Shown here in pieces: positions 18,695 to 26,937 of a stretch of 64,000 bases of DNA. The notes beneath the pieces are model-generated. The model worked only from the letters and a program-made list of their open reading frames with translations. It did not search any database and had not been told where the DNA came from. How positions within the stretch are numbered: the first letter of the stretch is position 1; each line of letters begins with the position of its first letter. The position numbers and the translations under genes were made by a program. This stretch comes from Polaromonas sp. JS666 (GTDB taxonomy: Bacteria > Pseudomonadota > Gammaproteobacteria > Burkholderiales > Burkholderiaceae_C), in NCBI RefSeq assembly GCF_000013865.1, contig NC_007948.1:2852001-2916000 (forward strand), in the 5' to 3' direction.

Positions 18695-19023
18695 AATGTG
18701 TCCTCCTTTTTATGGGTGCAAGCCGCTTGGGCAGTGATGACGGGCCGCAGGCCACTGACGGCTTGCCGCCCCGGTCAAAATTCTGCGTCGGTCCCGCCCC
18801 GGTCCCTTCAAGGCGCTATTTAATCAGGAATTTTCCGCTTTGCAGCAATCGAGGAAAGGAAAACCACTCTCACCCATTGAATGCGGGGCTAATTAGCTAC
18901 GCTTTTCATAGCAACCGGGAATTCCAGCCATTTCCTGGCCCTTGCGGCCACTGGGGAATTTACAGATGCTTTCAATCTGTCCGGCAGCGCGCCGAGATGC
19001 TGAAGGTTTGTCAGGAGCCGCTT
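18695..19023. other. 329-bp divergent gap
   Basis: Upstream regions of the DUF2726 gene (GTG at 18694, ribosome site at about 18701-18706) and of the dienelactone-hydrolase gene (AGGAG about nine bases before 19024). The centre around 18880-18920 is AT-richer. No gene, RNA or clear operator was seen. Confidence 0.4.
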
Positions 19024-19923
19024 ATGACCCGAAAGACTGCCCAGGATTTTGACCAGGAACTGCTGATTCTGTTTGATGCCTATGTGCATGGCACGATAGA
19101 CCGGCGCGGCTTTCTGGAGCGTGCCCAGAAATTTGCCACTGCTGGCATGACGGCCGGCGCGTTGCTCGCCGCCCTGAGCCCCAACTTTGCCGCGGGGCAA
19201 CAGGTACCCAAAGACGACAGGCGGCTCAAGACCGCCATGCTGGACTACCCTTCAACGGCCGGGTCGGGCACCTGCAAGGGCTACCTGGCCAGGCCGGCCA
19301 ACGCCTCCGGCAAGCTGCCGGGTGTACTGGTGATACATGAGAACCGCGGACTCAACCCGCACATTGAAGATATTGCTCGCCGCCTGGCGCTCGACAACTT
19401 CATCGCCTTTGCGCCCGACGCGCTCTCGCCGCTGGGCGGCTACCCGGGCGACGAAGACAAGGCCTGGGATCTTTTTGGCCGGCTGGACCAACCAAAGGTC
19501 ATTGAGGATTTTGTCGCAGCTGCGACTTTTCTGCGTGGCCGGGAAGAGTGCACGGGCAAAGTAGGCGTCGTCGGCTTCTGCTACGGCGGTGGCGTGGCTC
19601 ATACACTGTCGACCCGCCTGCCCGAACTCAACGCGGTCGTGTCTTTTTATGGCAACCACCCTCCGACAGAAGCCGCAGCCAAAGTCAAGGCCCCGCTGCT
19701 GATCCACTTTGCGGGGCTCGACGAACGCATCAACGCGTCCTGGCCGGCCTACGAGGCGGCCCTGAAAGCCGCCGGTGTGCGCTACACGGCCCATCAGTAT
19801 GCCGGCACCCAGCACGGTTTTAATAATGACACGACACCGCGCTACGACGCCGCCGCAGCCCGGCTGGCATGGGGGCGCACGATGGAATTTTTCAACAAGC
19901 ACCTGAGAACGCCCGGGGCCTGA
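19024..19923 (+). CDS. Dienelactone hydrolase family protein, probably exported
   Basis: 299 residues from the ATG at 19024, which has AGGAG upstream. An N-terminal DRRGFLERAQKFATAGM-like stretch before a hydrophobic segment resembles an internalised Tat-type signal, as in YghX-like members. The alpha/beta hydrolase core has VIHENRGLNP, the nucleophile elbow VGFCYGGGVAH (Cys as nucleophile), an Asp in HFAGLDERIN and the final His in GTQHGFNND: the Cys-Asp-His triad of dienelactone hydrolases. A lone gene; substrate unknown. Confidence 0.85.
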   Translation: MTRKTAQDFDQELLILFDAYVHGTIDRRGFLERAQKFATAGMTAGALLAALSPNFAAGQQVPKDDRRLKTAMLDYPSTAGSGTCKGYLARPANASGKLPGVLVIHENRGLNPHIEDIARRLALDNFIAFAPDALSPLGGYPGDEDKAWDLFGRLDQPKVIEDFVAAATFLRGREECTGKVGVVGFCYGGGVAHTLSTRLPELNAVVSFYGNHPPTEAAAKVKAPLLIHFAGLDERINASWPAYEAALKAAGVRYTAHQYAGTQHGFNNDTTPRYDAAAARLAWGRTMEFFNKHLRTPGA

Positions 19924-20110
19924 CGGCTCCTGGTCCTGGTCCTGCAGCTCACGCCGGTGCCGGATGCAGGCAGGTGTGCGCCTGCCCCATCCGTTACCGT
20001 CAACGAGCGTGTGCCCGGCTTGGCACGCGTTACCATTGGCATCTTTTCGATTTGCGGCCCTCAGCGGGCCGCTTGATGCGTTTTCCACCCCCACCTGTTT
20101 GGACTTACCC

Positions 20111-20878
20111 ATGAATCTCTTGCAAAAAATAGCGGCTACGGCCGGACTGTTCACACTCGCGCTGGGCGGCGTCCATGCCCAGAACACCGAGCTGGTGGTC
20201 GGCTCCAGCGCCACCTACCGGCCGTTTGCCTATGAAAGCCCGAGCAAGGACATCGTCGGCTACGACGTGGACATGATCAAGGCCATCGCCCAGAAGGCTG
20301 GCCTGAAGATCAAGATCGTCAACACGCCCTGGACCGGCATCTTCGCCGCCCTCAACAACGGCGACCTGGACCTGGTGATCTCCGGCGTGACCATCAACGA
20401 CAAGCGCAAGCAGTCCTACGACTTCAGCACCCCCTACTTCGAGGCGCGCCAGCTGCTCGCCGTGCACAGCAACAGCACCGCCAAAGGCCTGAAGGACCTG
20501 GCCGGCAAAAAGATCGGTGTGGTCACCGGCAGCACTGGCGACGACATGGCCTCGCGCGAGTTCGGCAAGACCAACCCCGACATCCGCCGCTTCGAGAGCA
20601 CGCCCGTGGTGATCTCCGAGCTGGCCAACAACGGCCTGGATGCGGCCATCGGCGACAACGGCGTCATTGCCTTCCGCGCCCAGGAGCACAAGCAGCTCAA
20701 GACCGTCAGCGACCCGGCCTTTCCCAAGGAGTACTTCGGCATCGTCGTCAAGCAGGGCAACAAGGCCTTGCTGGACAAGCTCAACGCCGGCCTGGCCGCG
20801 GTGAAAGCCGACGGAAGCTACGCGCAGATCTACAAGAAGTGGTTCCAGGCTGAAGCCCCCGTGCTACCGGCCCAATAA
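20111..20878 (+). CDS. Amino-acid ABC transporter, periplasmic binding protein
   Basis: 255 residues of the family 3 solute-binding proteins. A signal peptide (1-24, ending GGVHAQ) precedes the type II periplasmic fold: YRPFAYES, VGYDVDMIKAIAQKAGL, ISGVTINDKRKQSYDFSTPY are the usual ligand-domain motifs. First gene of a three-gene importer with its permease 22 bp downstream and the ATPase overlapping that. A polar amino acid is the expected ligand. Confidence 0.92.
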   Translation: MNLLQKIAATAGLFTLALGGVHAQNTELVVGSSATYRPFAYESPSKDIVGYDVDMIKAIAQKAGLKIKIVNTPWTGIFAALNNGDLDLVISGVTINDKRKQSYDFSTPYFEARQLLAVHSNSTAKGLKDLAGKKIGVVTGSTGDDMASREFGKTNPDIRRFESTPVVISELANNGLDAAIGDNGVIAFRAQEHKQLKTVSDPAFPKEYFGIVVKQGNKALLDKLNAGLAAVKADGSYAQIYKKWFQAEAPVLPAQ

Positions 20879-20900
20879 GCACTGAGCCCAAGCTTTCCTT

Positions 20901-21668
20901 ATGGAGCAAGTCCTCTGGTTCGGCTGGTTTCGCGCCGACATCATTTCGGAATACGCCGTGCTGTTCTGGCGCGGCCTGCAGATGACCATCACCGTCACGC
21001 TGATCTGCATTGTGCAGGGCACGGCGCTCGGCCTGGCCATTGGCATGGCGCGACTGGCGCAGGCACGCCACGCGCCCGCCCGGCAGCTCTGCCAGTACGC
21101 CTTGCGCTGGCCGTCCACCGTGTATGTCAGCTTTTTCCGCGGCACGCCGCTGTTCGTGCAGATCCTGCTGATCCACTTTGCGGTGCTGCCGCTGTTCATC
21201 AACCCGGCCGACGGCCTGCTGATTTCGGGCGAGACGGCCCGCAACATCAAACAGAACTACGGCGCCTTCCTGTCGGGCATTGTGGCGCTGACGCTAAACG
21301 CGGGCGCCTACATCTCCGAGATCTTCCGGGCTGGCATCCAGTCAATTGACAAGGGCCAGGTGGAGGCGTCGCGCTCGCTGGGCATGTCGTTTCCACGCAC
21401 GATGTACCACGTGGTGCTGCCGCAGGCGTTTCGTCGCATGCTGCCGCCGCTGGGCAACAACGCCATTTCGCTGCTGAAAGACTCGTCGCTGATCTCGGCC
21501 ATCGGCCTGGCCGAACTCGCTTACGCCGCGCGCACGGTGGCCGGCGCCTATTCACGCTACTGGGAGCCCTACCTCACGATTTCGCTCATGTACTGGGTGC
21601 TGACACTGGGCCTTGCATACGTTGTCAAAAAACTGGAGGCTCGTTATGGACGAGGTGATTCGCGTTAA
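20901..21668 (+). CDS. Amino-acid ABC transporter permease
   Basis: 255 residues of the HisM/GlnP type permeases, with about five membrane helices and the cytoplasmic EAA loop ([20 protein letters not shown], about residues 155-174) that docks on the ATPase. A 35-residue segment after the first periplasmic turn ([20 protein letters not shown] and beyond) is somewhat longer than in HisM. Only one permease gene is present, so it probably forms a homodimer. It overlaps the ATPase gene by 23 bp. Confidence 0.92.
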   Translation: MEQVLWFGWFRADIISEYAVLFWRGLQMTITVTLICIVQGTALGLAIGMARLAQARHAPARQLCQYALRWPSTVYVSFFRGTPLFVQILLIHFAVLPLFINPADGLLISGETARNIKQNYGAFLSGIVALTLNAGAYISEIFRAGIQSIDKGQVEASRSLGMSFPRTMYHVVLPQAFRRMLPPLGNNAISLLKDSSLISAIGLAELAYAARTVAGAYSRYWEPYLTISLMYWVLTLGLAYVVKKLEARYGRGDSR

Positions 21669-22377
21669 CCGGCTGACCAAGCAGTTTGGTCATCTTCCCG
21701 TGCTGCGCGGCATCGACTGCACCATCAAGGCGTCCGAGGTGGTGTGCGTCATCGGGCCGTCGGGCTCGGGCAAGAGCACGTTCCTGCGCTGCCTCAACGG
21801 CCTGGAAGAGGCCACCGGCGGCGAGGTGCTGGTGCATGGGGTGTCGGTGCATGAGCCCAAAACCGATGTGGATGCGCTGCGCTCGGAGATCGGCATGGTA
21901 TTCCAGCGCTTCAACCTGTTTCCGCACAAGACGGTGCTGGAGAACATCACGCTGGCGCCGACCAAGGTGCGCGGGCTGACCGCCGCCCAGGCGCGCCTGC
22001 GGGCCAGCGAGCTGCTGGCCAAGGTGGGCCTGAGTGACAAGATCGATGCCTACCCGAACCAGCTCTCGGGCGGGCAGCAGCAGCGCGTGGCAATTGCCCG
22101 GGCACTGGCCATGCAGCCGCGCATCATGCTGTTTGACGAGCCGACCTCGGCGCTCGACCCGGAGATGGTCGGGGAGGTGCTCAATGTCATGCAGGCCCTG
22201 GCCGAGGAAGGCATGACCATGGTCGTCGTCACCCATGAGATGGGCTTTGCCCGCCAGGTGGCTGACCGGGTCATCTTTATCGATGAAGGCCTGGTGGTCG
22301 AAGAAGGCACGCCCGCCGCCATCTTCGACCAGCCGCAGGAAGAGCGCACGCGCAGGTTCCTCAGCAAGATCCTGTAA
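21646..22377 (+). CDS. Amino-acid ABC transporter ATPase
   Basis: 243 residues of the GlnQ/HisP type. Walker A is [16 protein letters not shown] near residue 36, the signature [17 protein letters not shown] near 137, Walker [16 protein letters not shown], and the H loop [11 protein letters not shown]. The start at 21646 ([15 protein letters not shown]) is set by homology; it lies inside the permease gene end. Its stop codon lies within the first partial unit of a tandem GTAACCCT repeat. Confidence 0.93.
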   Translation: MDEVIRVNRLTKQFGHLPVLRGIDCTIKASEVVCVIGPSGSGKSTFLRCLNGLEEATGGEVLVHGVSVHEPKTDVDALRSEIGMVFQRFNLFPHKTVLENITLAPTKVRGLTAAQARLRASELLAKVGLSDKIDAYPNQLSGGQQQRVAIARALAMQPRIMLFDEPTSALDPEMVGEVLNVMQALAEEGMTMVVVTHEMGFARQVADRVIFIDEGLVVEEGTPAAIFDQPQEERTRRFLSKIL

Positions 22378-22382
22378 CCCCC

Positions 22383-22421
22383 GTAACCCTGTAACCCTGT
22401 AACCCTGTAACCCTGTAACCC
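22383..22421. repeat. Tandem GTAACCCT repeat
   Basis: Four exact 8-bp units GTAACCCT (22383-22414) and a fifth partial unit, with a related GTAACCCC overlapping the upstream stop codon. It fills the gap between the ABC ATPase gene and the small lipoprotein gene. Confidence 0.9.
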
Positions 22422-22445
22422 AGCGCTTCACCAAGGAAACGATCC

Positions 22446-22661
22446 ATGAAAAAACTCCTGCTGCTGGTTTGCGTCCTGATGACGGGCTGCGCCGCCGAAC
22501 TGGTCAGCTCCAGCGAAAAGCTCATCGTCGTGCAGGCGCGGCGCCAGGACGTTGCGAACGCTCAGGACATTGCTGAGGCCGAATGCCAGAAGCGTGGTCT
22601 GCATGCCAGGCTGACCAGCAAGCCCGCCAGCAACCAGTTTGGGTTTGATTGCGTGCGGTGA
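22446..22661 (+). CDS. Small lipoprotein of unknown function
   Basis: 71 residues. MKKLLLLVCVLMTGCAAELV is a lipoprotein signal with the lipobox MTGC, so the mature protein would be lipid-anchored at Cys-15. The remainder has two further cysteines (AECQKRG and FGFDC near the end), possibly a disulphide. No family is recognised. AAGGAAAC lies upstream of the ATG. It lies 68 bp after the ABC importer on the same strand. Confidence 0.65.
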   Translation: MKKLLLLVCVLMTGCAAELVSSSEKLIVVQARRQDVANAQDIAEAECQKRGLHARLTSKPASNQFGFDCVR

Positions 22662-22943
22662 TTTCAAAACATTCGCCTTTTCTTTAAGCAATTAAACGCG
22701 GCGACAGCCGACGATCGCTTGTAGCGGTGCGTGGTTCCTTGCAGCTTGCGCAGTCTTTCAGGGCCGGCCAGGCAGGCCCGATGGCGGGCTGGCTCCAGGT
22801 CGCCCCTGATTTACCCTGATTTTTCTTTCAGCATTGTTCCGGCTGTAAGAAACCGGCGTTCCCCTCGACCAACCGTCAACACGCAGCAAACCTGCCGTGG
22901 AGACCCTGGGAGTCCCAGGCTTTGTTGGCGAATGAGGAGCACC

Positions 22944-23543
22944 ATGATGGATACCGGCAAGCAGGTGATTCACCCCGGGTGGCTGCGGGCCATGCACTGG
23001 CTCAATGCCCTTGCGGTCGTGGTCCTGATGATGAGCGGCTGGAGAATCTACAACGCCACTGCCTTCCTGGGCTTCACGATTCCGAAAGACATCACGCTGG
23101 GCGGCTGGCTGGGCGGTGCCCTCCAGTGGCACTTTGCCGCCATGTGGGTGCTGGGCATCAACGGCCTGCTGTACCTGGTCCTCAACCTTGCCACCGGCCG
23201 CCTGCTGCGCAAGTTCTTTCCGCTCTCTCCCCGGGCCCTGCTGGCCGATCTGCAGGCCGCGCTCAAGGGCCGGCTCGCCCATGCCGACCCGCGGCATTAC
23301 AACATGGTGCAGCGCCTGGCCTACCTGTTTGTGATGGTCGACAGCGTCCTGCTGGTGATCTCTGGCCTGGTGCTCTGGAAGTCGGTGCAATTCCCCCTGC
23401 TGCGCGAGCTGATGGGTGGCTACGAAGGCGCCCGGCTGGTGCACTTTTTCGCCATGGCCGCACTGGCCGCGTTTGTGGCGGTTCACCTGGTGATGGTGGC
23501 GCTGGTGCCGCGCACGCTGCTGTACATGGTTCGCGGCCGCTAA
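22944..23543 (+). CDS. Membrane cytochrome b (b561-type), partner of molybdoenzyme
   Basis: 199 residues from the ATG at 22944 (GAGGAGC just upstream). Four membrane helices with histidines placed for heme b: HPGWLRAMHWLN at the start, AMWVLGINGLLYLV, and LVHFFAMAALAAFVAVHLVM near the end. The fold is that of cytochrome b561/Ni-Fe hydrogenase b subunits. It is followed 13 bp later by a YedY-like molybdopterin protein, so it very likely passes electrons between quinones and that periplasmic enzyme. Confidence 0.85.
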   Translation: MMDTGKQVIHPGWLRAMHWLNALAVVVLMMSGWRIYNATAFLGFTIPKDITLGGWLGGALQWHFAAMWVLGINGLLYLVLNLATGRLLRKFFPLSPRALLADLQAALKGRLAHADPRHYNMVQRLAYLFVMVDSVLLVISGLVLWKSVQFPLLRELMGGYEGARLVHFFAMAALAAFVAVHLVMVALVPRTLLYMVRGR

Positions 23544-23556
23544 GGAGCCTGACGTG

Positions 23557-24348
23557 ATGATCAAAACCCCTCCCCGCCTGGCCATTGACGGCGACGCCGT
23601 GCTCAAGGAAGCCGTGAGCCGAATCAGCCACGCCAGTCGCATCAGCGAGCCCGCCCGCCGCGACTTCCTGCGCCGCTCGCTCACGCTCGGCGGCCTGTCC
23701 ATGCTCACGGGTTGCACGCTGGTGGATGAAGCCAGCATAGACACGGCATTGATGCGGATTTCCCGCATGAATGACAAGGTGCAAGGCTGGCTGTTTGACC
23801 CCAACCGCCTGGCCCCCACCTACCCCGACTCGATGATCACGCGCCCCTTCCCCTTCAATGCCTACTACAACGAGAGCGAAGTGCGCCAGATCGAGGAAAG
23901 CAGCTACCGCCTGGAGGTCACCGGCCTCGTCGCCGACAAGCGCAAATGGGCGCTGCCGGAGCTGCGCGCCATGCCGCAGGTAGACCAAGTCACCCGCCAC
24001 ATCTGCGTCGAAGGCTGGAGCGCGATCGGCAAATGGGGCGGTGTGCCGTTTGCCAGCTTTCTGCGCCGGGTTGGTGCTGACCTGACTGCCAAATACGTCG
24101 GGTTCAAGTGCGCCGACGACTACTTCACCAGCATCGACATGCCGACCGCCCTGCACCCGCAAACCGTGCTGGCGCTCACCTACGACGGGCAGCCGCTACC
24201 CCCCAAATACGGCTTTCCGATGAAGCTGCGCATGCCCACCAAGCTGGGCTACAAGAACCCCAAACATATCCAGGCGATTTTCGTCACCAACACCTACCCT
24301 GGCGGCTACTGGGAAGACCAGGGCTACAACTGGTTCGGAGGTAGCTGA
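23557..24348 (+). CDS. Molybdopterin-dependent oxidoreductase (sulfite oxidase/YedY fold), Tat-exported
   Basis: 263 residues from the ATG at 23557; a GTG lies three bases upstream. ARRDFLRRSLTLGGLSMLTGC (about 34-54) combines a twin-arginine motif with a lipobox-like LTGC, suggesting a Tat-exported lipoprotein. HICVEGWSAIGKWGGV near residue 148 carries the cysteine ligand of molybdenum in the sulfite oxidase fold, and the C-terminal half has the conserved GYKNPKHIQAI and GGYWEDQGYNWF. The paired cytochrome b gene supports respiratory electron flow. Sulfoxide or related oxide reduction is possible; the substrate is not known. Confidence 0.87.
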   Translation: MIKTPPRLAIDGDAVLKEAVSRISHASRISEPARRDFLRRSLTLGGLSMLTGCTLVDEASIDTALMRISRMNDKVQGWLFDPNRLAPTYPDSMITRPFPFNAYYNESEVRQIEESSYRLEVTGLVADKRKWALPELRAMPQVDQVTRHICVEGWSAIGKWGGVPFASFLRRVGADLTAKYVGFKCADDYFTSIDMPTALHPQTVLALTYDGQPLPPKYGFPMKLRMPTKLGYKNPKHIQAIFVTNTYPGGYWEDQGYNWFGGS

Positions 24349-24365
24349 GCCTGCTCAGAGACCCT

Positions 24366-24411
24366 GCAACGCCGGCAATAGCTGAATCATCGACTTCAGC
24401 GTTGCCGTTTT
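24366..24411 (+). terminator. Probable terminator after the molybdoenzyme gene
   Basis: GCTGAA (24381-24386) pairs with TTCAGC (24395-24400) and the outer GCAACG (24366-24371) pairs with CGTTGC (24400-24405), followed by GTTTTATT. The tail is short of T residues, so efficiency is uncertain. Confidence 0.4.
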
Positions 24412-24448
24412 ATTCAACAACTGATTCATCACCACCAAGGAAACAACA

Positions 24449-24700
24449 ATGAAAACACTGACCGCCTCCCTCCTGTCTGCCTGCATGCTTTTCGCCGGCG
24501 CCAGCGCCATGGCACAGGACGCCATGAAAAAGGATGACATGAAGAAAGATGCCATGGGCAAGGATGCCATGGCTAAAGACGCCATGAAAAAGGATCACAT
24601 GGCCAAAGCTGGCATGGCCAAGGACGGCATGAAAAAAGACGCAATGGGTAAAGATGCTATGGGTAAAGACGCCATGGCCAAGGACGAGATGAAAAAGTAA
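24449..24700 (+). CDS. Exported pentapeptide MxKDx repeat protein
   Basis: 83 residues. Signal peptide 1-23 (ending GASAMAQ) is followed by about twelve head-to-tail five-residue units of the form M-x-K-D-x (for example DAMKKDDMKKDAMGKDAMAK). This is the known MxKDx repeat family of proteobacteria, small secreted proteins rich in Met, Lys and Asp. Function is unknown; metal binding is sometimes suggested by composition only. Repeat number may vary by slippage because the units are also near-identical in DNA. Confidence 0.85.
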   Translation: MKTLTASLLSACMLFAGASAMAQDAMKKDDMKKDAMGKDAMAKDAMKKDHMAKAGMAKDGMKKDAMGKDAMGKDAMAKDEMKK

Positions 24701-24814
24701 GGCGATTGCGAAGGGCGTTCCGTGAGGGCTGTGCCTTGCAGGCCCCCTCCGGAATTTTCATTTCAAAAAAGGCCCTGTCGCCGATCAAAAACGCCACCCA
24801 TCAACTATATTTTT

Positions 24815-26144
24815 GGAGCTTCGTTGAATTCACTGGGAGCTTTTCCTAGGCCATAGCCAAGTTCAACTTTCCACAATGAAACAGAATCCTTGCCCGGTAG
24901 TTGGTGAAGTTGCGAAACCCGCGCGCATTGGCTTTGATGAGCTGGATGGCACTATTGAAGCCTTCTGCACAGGCGTTGCTGATTCCATGTTGGCTATAGT
25001 TCAGCAGTCCTTCCTCGTGGCGTCGGAGCATCCTGACTACCTTTTTCACAGGCTCCAGGCGACTCCTCATCGCGTTATTCGACCAGGCTTTGAAGAAGCG
25101 CTTGGCAGCTCCTTTGTAGCTGTAGCTCCAGAACTGGGTAAAGTTCTCCTTGATGCACCAGGCCCGGCTTGTCTTCAAGTTGAGCTGGTTCAAGGCCCGA
25201 AACGAGACGGCTTCAGCGCTACGGCCATCGGGATACTTTCTCAACCACGCCCATTTGCTGCCTGCCAATGGCGAGGTGCCTGCTTGGGACAACTTGCGGT
25301 GCTCCTGTTTTCTCACAGCATCCACTGCCTCACCAAGGTACTTGGAGATGTGAAACTTGTCATGCACGATGTCCGCCTGCGGCATGCATTGCCTGGCCGC
25401 ACTCATGTACGCCGGCCACATATCCATGGCCACCGCCTTGACCGACATGCGTTGCGCCGGAGAAAGCGTTTCCAGCAAGCTCACGGCCGCTCCCAGCTTC
25501 CTGTCTGGCACCAAGTCCAGCACCCGCGAGCGGTCAATGTCGGTCAGGATGCTGGCGTAGGTGTGGCCTCTCTCCGAACTCTTTTCATCGATGCCAAGGT
25601 ACGAAATCTCTTCCTCGGTACGCCGCAGCATGCCTCGCGCCACGGCGCTGACCATGATGGCGTTGACCGTGCTCCAGGACAGTCGTGTGAGCGTACATAC
25701 GGCTTGCGTGGTGGGACAGGCTTCAAGCAGTTTGATAACGAACGCAGCCATCAAGGTGGTGACCCGGCTGTAGCGCTCCGCCCAGGGCACCATCAACTCT
25801 TCGACAGTGCCGTCACTGAATTTGAGCTGGGGAATACGTGCCCTGATGATCGTCTCAAACTGGCATGTATCAAGGTGACGCCATTGGCGCTCGCTCCAGC
25901 CATTGATGTGAGCCCTCTTGGTCGCATCGGTGGAGTCAGCCCATACCTGACCCTTCTTCAACACGACTTCGACCACCACGCGCTGGTCTGTCAAAGAAAG
26001 GTCTACCTTCTTGACCGACCAGGGTGCCTTCAGTCCAAGAAGCTGCTCATACAGCGCCGTATCTTTCATGTTCAAGCTGGTAATTTTGAATCACTGGATT
26101 GTCCCGCAGCGAGCAAAAAATCACAGTGAAATTGATGAAGAACC
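24815..26144. mobile_element. Complete ISL3-family insertion sequence
   Basis: 1330 bp with imperfect 30-bp terminal inverted repeats (24815-24844 and 26115-26144; 21 of 30 positions match, both outer ends starting GG and sharing CTTC and TTCACTG). The 8-bp sequence ATATTTTT stands directly outside each end (24807-24814 and 26145-26152), the target duplication size of ISL3 elements. It carries one intact transposase gene. Confidence 0.9.
24846..26075 (-). CDS. ISL3-family transposase
   Basis: 409 residues, full length for the family. An N-terminal zinc-finger/helix-turn-helix part (TQAVCTLTRLSWSTVNAIM near residue 125) is followed by the DDE domain: LGIDEKSSERGH near 158, AVAMDMWPAYMSAARQ near 218 and the C-terminal SNACAEGFNSAIQLIKANAR with the Glu. 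No frameshift is seen, so the element may be active. Confidence 0.93.
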   Translation of the reverse strand: MNMKDTALYEQLLGLKAPWSVKKVDLSLTDQRVVVEVVLKKGQVWADSTDATKRAHINGWSERQWRHLDTCQFETIIRARIPQLKFSDGTVEELMVPWAERYSRVTTLMAAFVIKLLEACPTTQAVCTLTRLSWSTVNAIMVSAVARGMLRRTEEEISYLGIDEKSSERGHTYASILTDIDRSRVLDLVPDRKLGAAVSLLETLSPAQRMSVKAVAMDMWPAYMSAARQCMPQADIVHDKFHISKYLGEAVDAVRKQEHRKLSQAGTSPLAGSKWAWLRKYPDGRSAEAVSFRALNQLNLKTSRAWCIKENFTQFWSYSYKGAAKRFFKAWSNNAMRSRLEPVKKVVRMLRRHEEGLLNYSQHGISNACAEGFNSAIQLIKANARGFRNFTNYRARILFHCGKLNLAMA

Positions 26145-26188
26145 ATATTTTTAATAGCATTTTGGCGATCTTCGACAGACGGCGAACC

Positions 26189-26401
26189 CTATCGCTTGCG
26201 AAGCGGATCCAGTAGCGACGACAGGCCGTTGTGGTCGATCTCGTGCATCAGCGCCAGCAGGCGACCAATCTCGCCCTTCGGAAAACCTTCACGGGCAAAC
26301 CAGTTGAGGTAGTTGCCCGGCAAGTCGGCAATCAGCCGCCCCTTGTATTTGCCATAAGGCATTTCGCGGGTCAGCAGGAGCTGCAGGTCTTCGGGGTTCA
26401 C
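26189..26401 (-). CDS. DUF3820 family small protein
   Basis: 70 residues from a GTG at 26401 that overlaps the stop of the SUI1 gene (TAGTG), showing translational coupling. It reads MPYGKYKGRLIADLPGNYL and WFAREGFPKGEIG, which are the DUF3820 signature; these small proteins are sometimes called putative quorum-sensing-regulated factors but their role is unknown. The ISL3 element has landed just downstream. Confidence 0.7.
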   Translation of the reverse strand: MNPEDLQLLLTREMPYGKYKGRLIADLPGNYLNWFAREGFPKGEIGRLLALMHEIDHNGLSSLLDPLRKR

Positions 26402-26772
26402 TAACCACCGCTCCGCTTGACGACATAACCCTGCTTCTTCAGCGCCTGCATCACCTGCTCGCAGTGCTCGCCCTGCACCTCGATCACGCCGTCCTTCACC
26501 GTGCCACCCGAGCCGCACGCTGTCTTGAGCTGCTTTCCCAGCTGGGCCAGCGCCAGTGCATCCAGCGGCAGCCCTTTCACCACAGTCACGCTTTTCCCGC
26601 CACGGCCTTTGCTCTCCCTGGAGACAAGGACCACACCGCCGGACTTTCCGTCCAATGTTGCCATGGCCTTGAGCTGACGGCAAACGCAGCCCGCCACGGG
26701 CTTGCGGCAATCGGGGCACATTCGTCCCGCGTCGGTGGAATAGACGAGTCCGCCGGATGGATTGCTTTTCAT
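26401..26772 (-). CDS. yciH: SUI1/eIF1-like translation factor (YciH type)
   Basis: 123 residues from the ATG at 26772. The first third has CPDCRKPVAGCVC, a four-cysteine cluster that could bind zinc, and the C-terminal 80 residues are the SUI1 fold (GRGGKSVTVVKGLPL, LKTACGSGGTVKDGVIEVQG). Bacterial SUI1 proteins resemble eukaryotic eIF1 and are thought to affect initiation fidelity, but are dispensable. It overlaps the DUF3820 gene downstream. Confidence 0.87.
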   Translation of the reverse strand: MKSNPSGGLVYSTDAGRMCPDCRKPVAGCVCRQLKAMATLDGKSGGVVLVSRESKGRGGKSVTVVKGLPLDALALAQLGKQLKTACGSGGTVKDGVIEVQGEHCEQVMQALKKQGYVVKRSGG

Positions 26773-26900
26773 GAATGGGTTGAGCTTGGCAGCGATGAAA
26801 AAAACCAGGCCGGACGAATCGGCCACGGTGCAGTGAAGGCTTGAAACCTGCCGGCCGGTGCAGCGCCTTCGCAACCGCCCGGCTTGCGTCCCGACAGGGC

Positions 26901-26936
26901 ACTTCGATAAGTACTTCGATAAGTACTTCGATAAGT
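26901..26936. repeat. Three tandem 12-bp repeats
   Basis: ACTTCGATAAGT occurs three times head to tail, in the gap between the end of the FHA gene and the SUI1 gene. Each unit has ACTT/AAGT symmetry, so it might serve as an operator array, or be a slippage product. Confidence 0.85.
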
Positions 26937-26937
26937 A

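Noticed and set aside
22383..22421. CRISPR-like array
   Set aside because: The short repeats here and elsewhere are direct tandems with no spacers and no cas genes nearby.
24810..26150. Composite transposon formed by the ISL3 and IS630 elements
   Set aside because: The elements belong to different families with different ends and their own target duplications, so they moved independently.
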